Below, in pieces: positions 1 through 5,957 of a DNA stretch of 7,130 nt. Source of the stretch: AC-32 sp035624425 (GTDB lineage: Bacteria; Actinomycetota; Thermoleophilia; Gaiellales; Gaiellaceae); NCBI GenBank assembly GCA_035624425.1, contig DASPRN010000046.1, positions 1 to 7,130 on the forward strand, given 5' to 3'. Position numbers and translations under genes: made by a program. The first letter of the stretch is position 1. Each line of letters opens with the position of its first letter. The notes below the pieces were generated by a model. That model was not told the origin of the DNA. It saw only the letters and a program-made list of their open reading frames with translations, and did no database searches.

Positions 1-299
1 AGCAGCGACTCGTCGCGGTACTCGATCGTCGTCTTCGGGCCGAGCAGCCAATCCTCGAGCGCCTTGCGGCCCGCGTCCGTGAGCCGGAAGACCCGCCGGC
101 TGCGCCCGCCGCTGGGCGCGTCCTCTCCCTCGATCAGGCCCTCCTCCTCGAGCCTGCGCAGCTCGGGGTAGATCTGGCCGTAGCTGGCTGCCCAGAAGAA
201 CCGGGTCGAGCGGTCGACCACGGCCTTGATGTCGTACCCGGAGCGAGGCCCGAGCGAGAGCATCCCCAGCACGACCGGCGTCACTGCTGTCTGCTTCAT
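1..299 (-). CDS. PadR-family transcriptional regulator (partial, 3' end off left edge)
   Basis: The ATG is at 299-297 and about 99 codons are visible before the edge. The protein begins MKQTAVTPVVLGMLSLGP. Residues about 8-85 match the PadR winged-helix domain: an N-terminal helix (VVLGMLSLGPRSGYDI), the aromatic FFWAASYGQIYPELRRLE recognition region, EEGLI, and the beta-wing leading to RRVFRLTDAGRKALEDWL. The C-terminal dimerisation domain (Vir_act_alpha_C type) would lie mostly beyond the window. PadR proteins are cytoplasmic dimeric repressors that usually respond to small molecules and often control an adjacent transporter or detoxification gene and themselves. The target gene is not visible; it may lie further left. 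No Shine-Dalgarno sequence precedes the ATG, and the predicted promoter puts the transcript start within a few bases of it, so translation is probably leaderless. The family call is firm; the ligand and regulon are unknown. Confidence 0.9.
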   Translation of the reverse strand, partial: MKQTAVTPVVLGMLSLGPRSGYDIKAVVDRSTRFFWAASYGQIYPELRRLEEEGLIEGEDAPSGGRSRRVFRLTDAGRKALEDWLLGPKTTIEYRDESL

Positions 300-300
300 G

Positions 301-313
301 TATCGCGACGATA
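301..313. promoter_or_regulatory. candidate operator: TATCG-N3-CGATA inverted repeat
   Basis: TATCG (301-305) and CGATA (309-313) form a perfect 5-base inverted repeat with a 3-base centre. It covers the padR -10 box and ends next to the start codon. A protein bound here would block RNA polymerase, and PadR proteins are commonly autoregulatory, so this is a candidate PadR site. The palindrome GATATATC (310-317) overlaps it and may be part of the same site. No binding evidence exists; the arms are short and the assignment is an inference from position. Confidence 0.4.
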
Positions 314-336
314 TATCTTCACGCTAGGTTTGTCAA
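308..336 (-). promoter_or_regulatory. padR promoter
   Basis: On the minus strand a perfect -35 box TTGACA (336-331) is followed after 17 bases by TATCGT (313-308), a 4/6 match to TATAAT. The predicted transcript start is around 301, two or three bases before the ATG at 299, so the mRNA would be leaderless or nearly so. The AT-rich patch stands out in the GC-rich background. The -35 lies just beyond the T-tract of the tRNA terminator, so padR transcription begins right after that of the tRNA ends. Confidence 0.72.
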
Positions 337-341
337 ACACG

Positions 342-371
342 AAAAAGCGGCCGCCTGTTCGAACGGCCGCT
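342..371 (-). terminator. intrinsic terminator of tRNA-Leu
   Basis: Read on the minus strand, AGCGGCCG (371-364) and CGGCCGCT (353-346) form a perfect 8-bp GC-rich stem around a 10-base loop. It is followed by a run of T residues (346-342 on this strand). It begins four bases after the tRNA 3' end, so it is well placed to end the tRNA transcript and insulate padR from it. Confidence 0.88.
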
Positions 372-374
372 CGA

Positions 375-460
<86 letters not shown>

Positions 461-469
461 GCGCAGGCC

Positions 470-501
470 ATTGTAGCCACGCCTTCCTCGCCCCTCGTCA
501 A
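470..501 (-). promoter_or_regulatory. tRNA-Leu promoter
   Basis: On the minus strand a -10 box TACAAT (475-470), a 5/6 match to consensus, places the transcript start about 3 bases before the mature tRNA 5' end. The best -35 is TTGACG (501-496), but the spacer is 20 bases, longer than the usual 16-18. The -10 is therefore convincing and the -35 uncertain. Confidence 0.55.
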
Positions 502-511
502 CCTGATCTGA

Positions 512-567
512 GGCGCCGACTCGGCGGCGCCGACCAGAGAGGTCGTGCGTGCTTCGCACGCGCGACC
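512..567. other. two adjacent hairpins in the tRNA-Leu/tldD intergenic region
   Basis: The first hairpin pairs GGCGCCG (512-518) with CGGCGCC (525-531) around a 6-base loop. The second pairs GGTCGTGCGTGC (541-552) with GCACGCGCGACC (556-567), a 12-bp stem with one G-T wobble and a 3-base TTC loop. A third alternative pairing, GACC/GGTC (532-535 with 541-544), links the two. Neither hairpin is followed by a T-run on either strand, so they are not canonical terminators. They lie upstream of both predicted promoters and would not be in either mature transcript. They could be protein-binding DNA structures or an unrecognised small RNA; I see no open frame of note here. Confidence 0.5.
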
Positions 568-589
568 GTCTGAGGTCGCTCGCTATTCG

Positions 590-618
590 TGGACAAACGC
601 CCCAGCGTCCGATATCGC
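590..618 (+). promoter_or_regulatory. candidate tldD-tldE promoter
   Basis: TGGACA (590-595) and TATCGC (613-618) are separated by exactly 17 bases. This is the same architecture as the padR promoter (TTGACA-N17-TATCGT). The transcript would begin near 625, leaving a leader of roughly nine bases before the GTG at 634. An alternative -10, TAAGGT (620-625), fits the TAnnnT form and would make the mRNA leaderless, but it has no recognisable -35. Confidence 0.42.
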
Positions 619-623
619 CTAAG

Positions 624-633
624 GTATCGATAC
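624..633. promoter_or_regulatory. 10-bp perfect palindrome GTATCGATAC abutting the tldD start
   Basis: GTATCGATAC is its own reverse complement and ends at the base before the GTG start. It contains TATCG and CGATA, the same half-sites that flank the padR -10 box, here overlapping instead of spaced by three. A further TATCG occurs at 613-617. The location at the transcription start would suit a repressor site, but this is an inference from sequence alone. Confidence 0.33.
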
Positions 634-2067
634 GTGCGGGAGCTGTGCGACGAGGCGGTGGCCGCGGCTCTTGCGGCAGGGGCGTCATATGCGGACGCGA
701 GAGTCGTCATCCGGCGCTCGCAGACCGTCGCGACGCGGAACCGCCGGGTCGACCGGCTCGACGACGTCGAGACCCAGGGCCTCGGCGTGCGGGTGCTCGT
801 CGGCGGCGCCTGGGGGTTCGCCTGCGACAACGAGCTGAGCGCCGAGACCGCGCGCGCCGCCGCCGCCAGGGCCTGCGCGTTCGCCGAGGCCGCGCCGGGC
901 AGCCACCGCCGCGAGCTGGCGCCCGTCGAGCCGGCCCAGGGCGAGTACCGCACCGCCTACGAGAAGCACCCCTTCGAGATCTCGCTCGCCGACAAGGTCG
1001 AGCACTGCCTGCGCGCGGAGGCCGCGCTCGAGCACGAGGACGTCAAGGTGACGGCCGCGTCGGTCCGCGCGCAGCAGGAGCAGAAGCTGTTCGTCTCGTC
1101 CGACGGCGCCTCGATCGAGCAGGAGACCGTCGAGTGCGGCGGCGGCATCGACGCGATGGCCGTGCGCGAAGGGATCACGCAGATCCGCAGCCACCCGAGC
1201 GCACACGGCGGCTCGAGCGCCCAGGCCGGCTGGGAGTACGTCGAGTCGCTCGCGCTCGAGCGCGAGGCGCCGCGCGTCGCCGAGCAGGCCGCCGCCCTCC
1301 TCCGCGCCGACCCGTGCCCCGCCGGCGTGACCACGGTGGTGATCGATACCGAGCAGATGGAGCTGCAGGTGCACGAGTCGGTCGGACACCCGACCGAGCT
1401 CGACCGCGTCTACGGCACCGAGGCCGCCTACGCCGGCACGAGCTTTCTCTCCCCCGGCGACCTCGGCTCGCTGCGCTACGGCTCCGAGCACATGAACATC
1501 ACGGCCGACTCCACCACCCTCGGCGGCCTCGGCACCTTCGCCTTCGACGACGAGGGCGTTCCCGCGCGGCGCGAGCCTGTGGTCGCAGAAGGGATCCTGA
1601 GCGGGTTCCTGACCTCGCGCGAGACCGCGGCGCGGATCGGCAACGGCGCCGGCGGCTCGATGCGCGCCGACGGCTGGAGCCGGATGCCGCTCGTGCGGAT
1701 GACGAACCTCAACCTCGAGCCCGGCGAGGGCTCGCTCGACGAGCTGATCGCCGACGTGGACGAGGGCCTCTTCCTGCAGACGAACAAGAGCTGGTCGATC
1801 GACGACCAGCGGCTCAACTTCCAGTTCGGCACGCAGGTCGCGTGGGAGATCAAGGGCGGCGAGCTCGGCCGGATGCTGCGCGACGCGACCTACACCGGGC
1901 GGACACCCGACTTCTGGGGCACGCTCGACGCGGTCGCCGGCCGGGAGGAGTGGGTGCTGCACGGCCTGACCAACTGCGGCAAGGGCCAGCCCGGCCAGCA
2001 CGCCCACGTCTCGCACGGGACGTCGCCGGCGCGCTTCCGCAACGTCCAGGTGGGGTTCCGTTCGTGA
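634..2067 (+). CDS. tldD: TldD metallopeptidase (catalytic subunit of TldD/TldE)
   Basis: This is a 477-residue protein, normal for the family, starting at GTG 634. The frame stays open upstream to a GTG at 589, but that start would lie upstream of the likely promoter and add 15 non-homologous residues. The N-terminal half (about residues 1-200) has the family pattern ending GVRVLVGGAWGFACDN. The C-terminal half holds HESVGH (residues 247-252), the HExxxH metal site, and NCGKGQPGQ with Cys448, the family's conserved late cysteine and third metal ligand. TldD pairs with TldE in a cytoplasmic metallopeptidase that digests unfolded peptides. In E. coli it trims the microcin B17 leader and degrades the CcdA antitoxin. 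No leader peptide or RiPP enzyme lies nearby, so a general peptide-turnover role is the safest inference. The stop overlaps the start of tldE. Confidence 0.93.
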   Translation: MRELCDEAVAAALAAGASYADARVVIRRSQTVATRNRRVDRLDDVETQGLGVRVLVGGAWGFACDNELSAETARAAAARACAFAEAAPGSHRRELAPVEPAQGEYRTAYEKHPFEISLADKVEHCLRAEAALEHEDVKVTAASVRAQQEQKLFVSSDGASIEQETVECGGGIDAMAVREGITQIRSHPSAHGGSSAQAGWEYVESLALEREAPRVAEQAAALLRADPCPAGVTTVVIDTEQMELQVHESVGHPTELDRVYGTEAAYAGTSFLSPGDLGSLRYGSEHMNITADSTTLGGLGTFAFDDEGVPARREPVVAEGILSGFLTSRETAARIGNGAGGSMRADGWSRMPLVRMTNLNLEPGEGSLDELIADVDEGLFLQTNKSWSIDDQRLNFQFGTQVAWEIKGGELGRMLRDATYTGRTPDFWGTLDAVAGREEWVLHGLTNCGKGQPGQHAHVSHGTSPARFRNVQVGFRS

Positions 2068-3425
2068 GTCAAGGGCTCGAGCTCGCCGAGCGGGCCGTGC
2101 GCGCGGCCGAGGGCGACGAGGCGCAGGCGATCGTGCGGCGCGAGCGCTCCGGGCTCGCGCGCTACGCGGCCTCGGAGGTGCACCAGCCGACGCTGGTCGA
2201 GAACGAGGTCGTCGAGCTGCAGGTCGTGCGTGAGGGGCGGCTCGGGATCGCCGTCGGCAACCGTCCGGGAGAGGACGGGCTGCGCGACCTCGCGGCGCGC
2301 GCGGCCGAAGCTGCTGGGAGCGCTCCCGCAGATGCGGACTTCCCCGGCCTGGCGCCGCAGACCGACCCGCCCCGGGTCGAGGGCTACGACGAGGCGACCG
2401 CTGCACTCGACGCGGGCGACCAGGCGGCGCTCGCCGCGACCGCGATCGACGCCTCCGAGCTCGACCTCTACGGGTACTTCACGAGCGGGGAGACCGAGCT
2501 TGCGATCGCCTCCACGACCGGCCTCTCGCTCTCGCAGACCATGACCGACGCGGCGGTGCTCGCGCTCGCCGCGGTCGAAGACGCCTCGGGGTACGCCGAG
2601 CAGTCGTCCTGGCGGATCGACGGGGTCGACCCGGCGGCCACCGCCCGCGCCGCGGTGGCCAAGGCCGAGCGCACGCGCGGCGCGACCGGAATCGAGCCAG
2701 GCCCGTACGCAGCGGTGCTCGAGCCGTACGCCTTCGCGGAGCTCCTCCTCTACTTCGCCTATGACGCGTTCGGCGCGCTCGGCCTGCTCGAGGAGCGAAG
2801 CTTCGCGTCGGGGCGGATCGGCAAGAAGGTCTTCGACGAGCGGTTCTCCCTCGCCGACGATGCCCTCGACCCACGCGGCTTCCCGAAGGCGTTCGACTTC
2901 GAGGGCAGCCCCAAGCAACGGGTCGAGCTCGTCCGCGACGGAGTGCTCGAAGGCGTCCTCTGGGGCCGGCAGAGCGCGGCCCGCGCCGGCGGCGGACAGC
3001 AGACGACCGGGCACGGCCCGCCGTCCTCGCTGCGCCACTGGGGGCCGCTGCCGTACGCGCTCTCGGTCGCAGGCGGCGAGGCCGGCTCGGTGGAGGAGCT
3101 GGCCGAGCTGGTGGGCGACGGGATCTACGTCACTCGCCTGCACTACCTGAGCGTCGTCAACCCGCGCGAGGGCATCGTCACCGGCATGACGCGTGACGGG
3201 ACCTTCCGCATCCGCGGCGGCCGGATCGCAGAGCCGCTCGTGAACCTGCGCTTCACCGTCTCCGTGCCGGAGCTCCTGGCCGAGCTGCCGGGCCTGACTC
3301 GCGAGCCGGTGCTCGTGAACGAGGAGTCGTACTACGACGAGCGCTACCCGAACGGCGTCCTCACCCCGGCGGTTGCAACCGCCCGCTTCGACATCACCGG
3401 CGTCGGCTCTACGCCCGGGGTCTGA
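2064..3425 (+). CDS. tldE: TldE/PmbA-like partner subunit of TldD
   Basis: This is a 453-residue PmbA/TldE family protein. The GTG start overlaps the tldD stop in the sequence GTGA, and AGGTGG (2048-2053) is a plausible ribosome-binding site, so the two are translationally coupled. The frame is open far upstream, but that part is only the shadow of tldD. The fold order matches the family: an N-terminal domain with VVELQVVREGRLGIAVGN, then a C-terminal domain with TTGHGPPSSLRHWG (around residues 310-330) and NPREGIVTGMTRDGTFRI near residues 370-390. HExxxH and the late Cys are absent, as in E. coli TldE, which shapes the heterodimer active site without catalysing. The family-like sequence ends near FDITGV. 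The last residues (GSTPGV) and the TGA stop run into the first copy of the palindromic repeat, so the C-terminus seems to have been altered by the repeat. The name pmbA is equivalent. Confidence 0.9.
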   Translation: MSQGLELAERAVRAAEGDEAQAIVRRERSGLARYAASEVHQPTLVENEVVELQVVREGRLGIAVGNRPGEDGLRDLAARAAEAAGSAPADADFPGLAPQTDPPRVEGYDEATAALDAGDQAALAATAIDASELDLYGYFTSGETELAIASTTGLSLSQTMTDAAVLALAAVEDASGYAEQSSWRIDGVDPAATARAAVAKAERTRGATGIEPGPYAAVLEPYAFAELLLYFAYDAFGALGLLEERSFASGRIGKKVFDERFSLADDALDPRGFPKAFDFEGSPKQRVELVRDGVLEGVLWGRQSAARAGGGQQTTGHGPPSSLRHWGPLPYALSVAGGEAGSVEELAELVGDGIYVTRLHYLSVVNPREGIVTGMTRDGTFRIRGGRIAEPLVNLRFTVSVPELLAELPGLTREPVLVNEESYYDERYPNGVLTPAVATARFDITGVGSTPGV

Positions 3426-3485
3426 CCCCGCCGTACCCTGGGGTCTGTACGCCCGGGGTCTGACCCCGCCGTACCCCGGGGTCTG
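3410..3485. repeat. 38-bp tandem duplication within the repeat cluster
   Basis: Positions 3410-3447 and 3448-3485 are identical except for one base (T at 3439, C at 3477), 37 of 38. Each unit contains one full 13-base palindrome, a GCCGTACCC spacer and the first eight bases of a second palindrome. The second unit continues into a complete second palindrome (3478-3490), while the first is cut short by the duplication junction. The single mismatch suggests a recent event. Confidence 0.9.
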
Positions 3486-3533
3486 ACCCCACCTTCGTCG
3501 AGCGGCGCGCTCGTCCTTGCGCCAGCCCTCCTC

Positions 3534-3574
3534 CTGGGGTCAGACCCCGGGTTACCCCCGGGGTCTGACCCCGG
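3534..3574. terminator. 16-bp perfect inverted repeat, possible bidirectional terminator
   Basis: The arm 3536-3551 (GGGGTCAGACCCCGGG) is the exact reverse complement of 3557-3572, with a 5-base loop TTACC. One wobble pair and one C-G pair can extend it to 3534/3574. It is a very stable structure between convergent genes, so it could stall polymerase from either side. No T-run follows on either strand, so it is not a canonical intrinsic terminator. The TAA stop of the minus-strand lipoprotein gene is in the loop (3554-3552), so translating ribosomes would disrupt it on that transcript; it should act better on readthrough from tldE. Confidence 0.5.
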
Positions 3575-4730
3575 TGTAGTCGACGCCGCCGAGCTCGTCC
3601 TCACGCCAGCCACGCAGGCGCGGCGAGACCAGGCGGGCGTCGACGACCCACGAGACCGGGATCACCCTCTGTCCGTGGGCGGCTGCTCTCAGGGCGTCGG
3701 GACGCGGGTAGGCGGCGAGCAGGCGCTCGAAGCGTGCATCGGGCCTGCCTCTGGCGAAGTAGGGGCCGAGGCCGATGTCGCGCCAGGCGGCGACGAGCAG
3801 GCCGGCGCCGTACGCGAGGTCGGGATCGGCCGGCCACGCGAAGCGGACGGCGACCTGCGGCAGCTTCGAGACGCGGCTCTTGGCACGGCCGGCCGCGAGG
3901 ACGGCGGCGCGCACGACCTTCGCGGACGCGGGCGCGACCAGGTTCTCTGCCGCAGGAGCTTCGAGCTCGGGGACGAGCGCCTGGTAGTCGGCGCGGTCGG
4001 CGGTGTCGTCGTAGGCGCTGCGCACCTTGGGGAAGCGAGCGAGCGTGCCGCGCGGCTCGGCGACGACCAGATCGACTGCGAGCAGCCTCCGGATCCGGAC
4101 GGCCGGCCGCAGCAGCGGATCGCGCAGGACCGCCTGCAGGTCGCCGAGCGGGACCGGCGCCTCGTCGAGCCTGCCGTGGCGGAAGAGCCGCGCCGCGCTC
4201 GTCGGATCGAGCTGCCGGAAGTCGAGACGGACGTCGCCGCGCTCGGCGACGATTCGCGTCGGGCTCGCGCGGAGGAGGCGGAACGGCCCCGGGACGGAGG
4301 GCGGCGCCGCCCGCGCCTCGGTCAGCAGATAGGGCGCCCTCGGTGAGGAAACGGTCAGCGTGCGGCCTCGAGCCGACGCACCCGGGGCCAGGCCAGTTCG
4401 CTTCAGCTCGATCGCGATCGCCCGTGCGTCACGGCAGCGGAAGCTCCAACGACTACGGTCGGCAGAGGGCTTCCAGCTCGAGCAGAGGCCGGACCGCAGT
4501 GCACCGGTCCTCGGGTCGGTGCGGAGTGGCGTTGCAAAGAGCGCCCGGGCGACGGCGATCTCATCGCGGGTGCGGGCGCGGGCCGGGTCGAGCGGCCAGA
4601 GCAGGTGCGCGAGCGCGATCCTGACGACCCCGGGTGGCCCGCCGGCCGGCAGCTGCGGCGCCGTCGAAGCGTGCGACCCGCAACCCGCGCCCAGAAGCGC
4701 GAGCGCGGCGAGCGGCGCAACCGTTTTCAC
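3552..4730 (-). CDS. short family-5 solute-binding-like lipoprotein
   Basis: This is a 392-residue protein starting at GTG 4730-4728, three bases after the secG stop. The start is supported by a brief signal peptide MKTVAPLAALALLGAGC with Cys17 as a likely lipidation site; glycine at -3 is not ideal for a lipobox. Residues about 40-105 resemble the start of extracellular solute-binding family 5 (DppA/OppA type): PLDPARARTRDEIAVARALF, a TDPRTGALRSGL segment and a SWKPSADRSRWSFRCRD strand. Around residue 300, DLAYGAGLLVAAWRDIGLG matches the late helix of that family. The protein is much shorter than the usual 500-600 residues and its matches are loose, so it may be a divergent or reduced member. 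No permease or ATPase gene accompanies it, so transport is uncertain. The last codons (TGVRPRG) are encoded by a copy of the palindromic repeat. Confidence 0.72.
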   Translation of the reverse strand: MKTVAPLAALALLGAGCGSHASTAPQLPAGGPPGVVRIALAHLLWPLDPARARTRDEIAVARALFATPLRTDPRTGALRSGLCSSWKPSADRSRWSFRCRDARAIAIELKRTGLAPGASARGRTLTVSSPRAPYLLTEARAAPPSVPGPFRLLRASPTRIVAERGDVRLDFRQLDPTSAARLFRHGRLDEAPVPLGDLQAVLRDPLLRPAVRIRRLLAVDLVVAEPRGTLARFPKVRSAYDDTADRADYQALVPELEAPAAENLVAPASAKVVRAAVLAAGRAKSRVSKLPQVAVRFAWPADPDLAYGAGLLVAAWRDIGLGPYFARGRPDARFERLLAAYPRPDALRAAAHGQRVIPVSWVVDARLVSPRLRGWREDELGGVDYTGVRPRG

Positions 4731-4733
4731 CTG

Positions 4734-4955
4734 CTACTTGAGCTGGTGGAAGAGCGCGATCGTGTTCGCGAGGAAGAGCAGCGCCACGACGACGGTCAGG
4801 CGCGTCAGGTTCCGCTCGACGATGTGCGTCCCACCCTGCGACGCCGGGGTGAAGCCCATGCCGGCGAAGCCGGTGTCACGGCCGGAGTGCATCAGTATCA
4901 GCGTCACGAGCGCGACGGAGATCAGGACTTGGAGGACTGCGAGAAACCCGACCAT
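4734..4955 (-). CDS. secG: SecG, preprotein translocase subunit
   Basis: This is a 73-residue membrane protein, a normal length for short actinobacterial SecG. TM1 spans about residues 3-22 (FLAVLQVLISVALVTLILMH). It is followed by the family loop with HSGRDTGFAGMGF and the polar segment QGGTHIVERNLTRLT. TM2 spans about residues 52-70 (VVVALLFLANTIALFHQLK region). SecG joins SecY and SecE in the inner-membrane channel and stimulates SecA-driven export. The ATG is six bases after the glycosyltransferase stop, and the lipoprotein gene begins three bases after its own stop, so it sits inside the operon. No strong Shine-Dalgarno precedes it, so coupling to the upstream gene is likely. secG often lies beside glycolytic genes; none is seen here. 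Confidence 0.92.
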   Translation of the reverse strand: MVGFLAVLQVLISVALVTLILMHSGRDTGFAGMGFTPASQGGTHIVERNLTRLTVVVALLFLANTIALFHQLK

Positions 4956-4961
4956 GGCCCG

Positions 4962-5953
4962 TCAGGATAGCCGCTGGCGCGCGGCTCGTTCCAGAACGGC
5001 CTCGACGAGGCGGGCCTGCTCGCGGACGTCGTGGTGCTCCGCCGCCTCTCTCGCAGCCGGATTCGGGCAGGGCAGCTCGGCCGCGGCGGCGAGCGCGGCC
5101 GAGATCGCCTCCACGTCGCGGGGATCGACGAGCACCCCGGCCTCCGTCGGGACGAACTCCGGCGGGCCGCCGATGCGGGTCGCCACCACCGAGCGGCCGC
5201 AGGCCATCGCCTCGAGCAGCGCCTGGCCGAGCGGCTCGACCAGGCTCGGCTGGCAGACGACGCGGGCGCGGGCGATCAGCGCCGGGATCTCGTCGTGCGG
5301 CACCGGCCGGAGGACCTCGACCTGCTCGCGGCCCTCGAGCCTCGGGCGCAGGGGCCCGTCGCCGACGAAGGTCAGCGTGCCGCCGTCGAGCCCGGCGAAG
5401 GCGTCCGCGAGGCGGACGACGTTCTTCCGCTCGGTCAGCCCGCCGACGCAGAGGAACGCCGGCCCGTCCTCCGGCGCTGGCTCGACCCGGAAGCGCCCGA
5501 GGTCGACGCCGGAGTCGATCACCTCCGTCTTGCCGCGCGCCTCGGGCACCTTGGCCTCGAGCTCGCGGCGCAGGTAGTCGGAGACCGCGATCACGGCAGT
5601 GGCCCGCCGAATCGTTCCCCGCGTCACCGTGCGGACGCCGGCGATCGCCCCGACGTTGCGGACGTCGCGGCCGTGGGCGGTCACGACGAGCGGCGCGCGC
5701 GAGGCCAGCGCGGCAATTGTCCCCGCAGGCACTAGGAAGTGCGCGTAGACGACATCCGGCCGGAAGCGGCGCGCGGCCGAGACGGCGCGACGGGTGAGCG
5801 CGAGGTAGCGGCGCTTGCCGCCCGCGCGTGTGTCGAGCATGGCCCGCTCGATCTCGTGCCCGCGCTCGCGCAGCGCCCGCTCGAGCTGCGCGACGAAGAC
5901 GCCGAGGTCCGGGTCGTCCGGGCCGGGGTACATCTGCGAGACGAGGAGGATCC

Positions 5954-5957
<4 letters not shown>
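4962..5957 (-). CDS. GT4-family (GT-B fold) glycosyltransferase
   Basis: This is a 331-residue protein. The start is TTG at 5957-5955, overlapping the upstream mutase stop as TTGA. The TTG gives the expected N-terminus MRILLVSQMYP, the first strand of the acceptor domain, followed by GVFVAQLERALRERGHE. The TAHGRDV segment near residues 93-99 fits the acceptor side. The donor domain begins near residue 165 with FLCVGGLTERKN (168-179) and includes GDGPLRPRLE (199-208). The EX7E motif is E241 to E249 in EPLGQALLEAMACG, which binds the nucleotide-sugar donor with retention of configuration. Such enzymes build cell-surface polysaccharides or glycolipids, or small glycosylated thiols; donor and acceptor cannot be told from sequence. 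It has no signal peptide or membrane segment, so it probably acts at the cytoplasmic face. Confidence 0.9.

Larger units (their letters stand above)
3410..3574. repeat. cluster of GGGGTC(T/A)GACCCC quasi-palindromes between convergent genes
   Basis: A 13-base quasi-palindrome occurs at 3417-3429, 3455-3467, 3478-3490 and 3560-3572 with central T. At 3536-3548 it has central A (the same unit on the other strand). A truncated copy, GGGGTCTG, is at 3440-3447. All units are perfect complements outside the central base. The cluster fills most of the 126 bp between the tldE and lipoprotein stop codons and enters both reading frames. It resembles REP/BIME-like extragenic palindromes in size and location. 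No transposase is present, and the open minus-strand frame through it is only a product of the repeat. The function could be bidirectional termination, mRNA 3'-end protection, or a protein-binding site; none is shown by the sequence. Confidence 0.93.

Noticed and set aside
589..633. Alternative GTG start of tldD adding 15 residues
   Set aside because: The predicted promoter (590-618) would lie inside it, the added residues do not resemble the family N-terminus, and no well-placed Shine-Dalgarno precedes it.
549..2063. Open plus-strand frame continuing upstream of tldE, giving an apparent 958-residue protein
   Set aside because: The upstream part is low-complexity Arg/Ala-rich translation over tldD in another frame. 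Family similarity begins at the GTG at 2064, which has a coupled start.
2622..2634. GGGGTCGACCCGG in tldE, similar to the repeat
   Set aside because: It lacks the central base and reads as normal GVDP codons in a conserved gene; most likely chance.
685..3143. Long minus-strand open frames opposite tldD and tldE
   Set aside because: They are Arg/Ala/Gly-rich shadows produced by high GC; the plus-strand proteins are recognisable families with catalytic motifs.
3410..3574. CRISPR array
   Set aside because: The repeats are only 13 bases, irregularly spaced, in both orientations, with spacers that are themselves repeat-derived, and there are no cas genes.
3344..3613. 89-residue minus-strand open frame across the repeat cluster
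   Set aside because: Its sequence (repeated GSDPG/TPGV/VRPRG) is only the palindrome translated; it overlaps two real gene ends and has no family features.
3675..5577. Several plus-strand open frames opposite the lipoprotein, secG and glycosyltransferase genes
   Set aside because: Composition is low-complexity and they oppose clearly recognisable minus-strand proteins.
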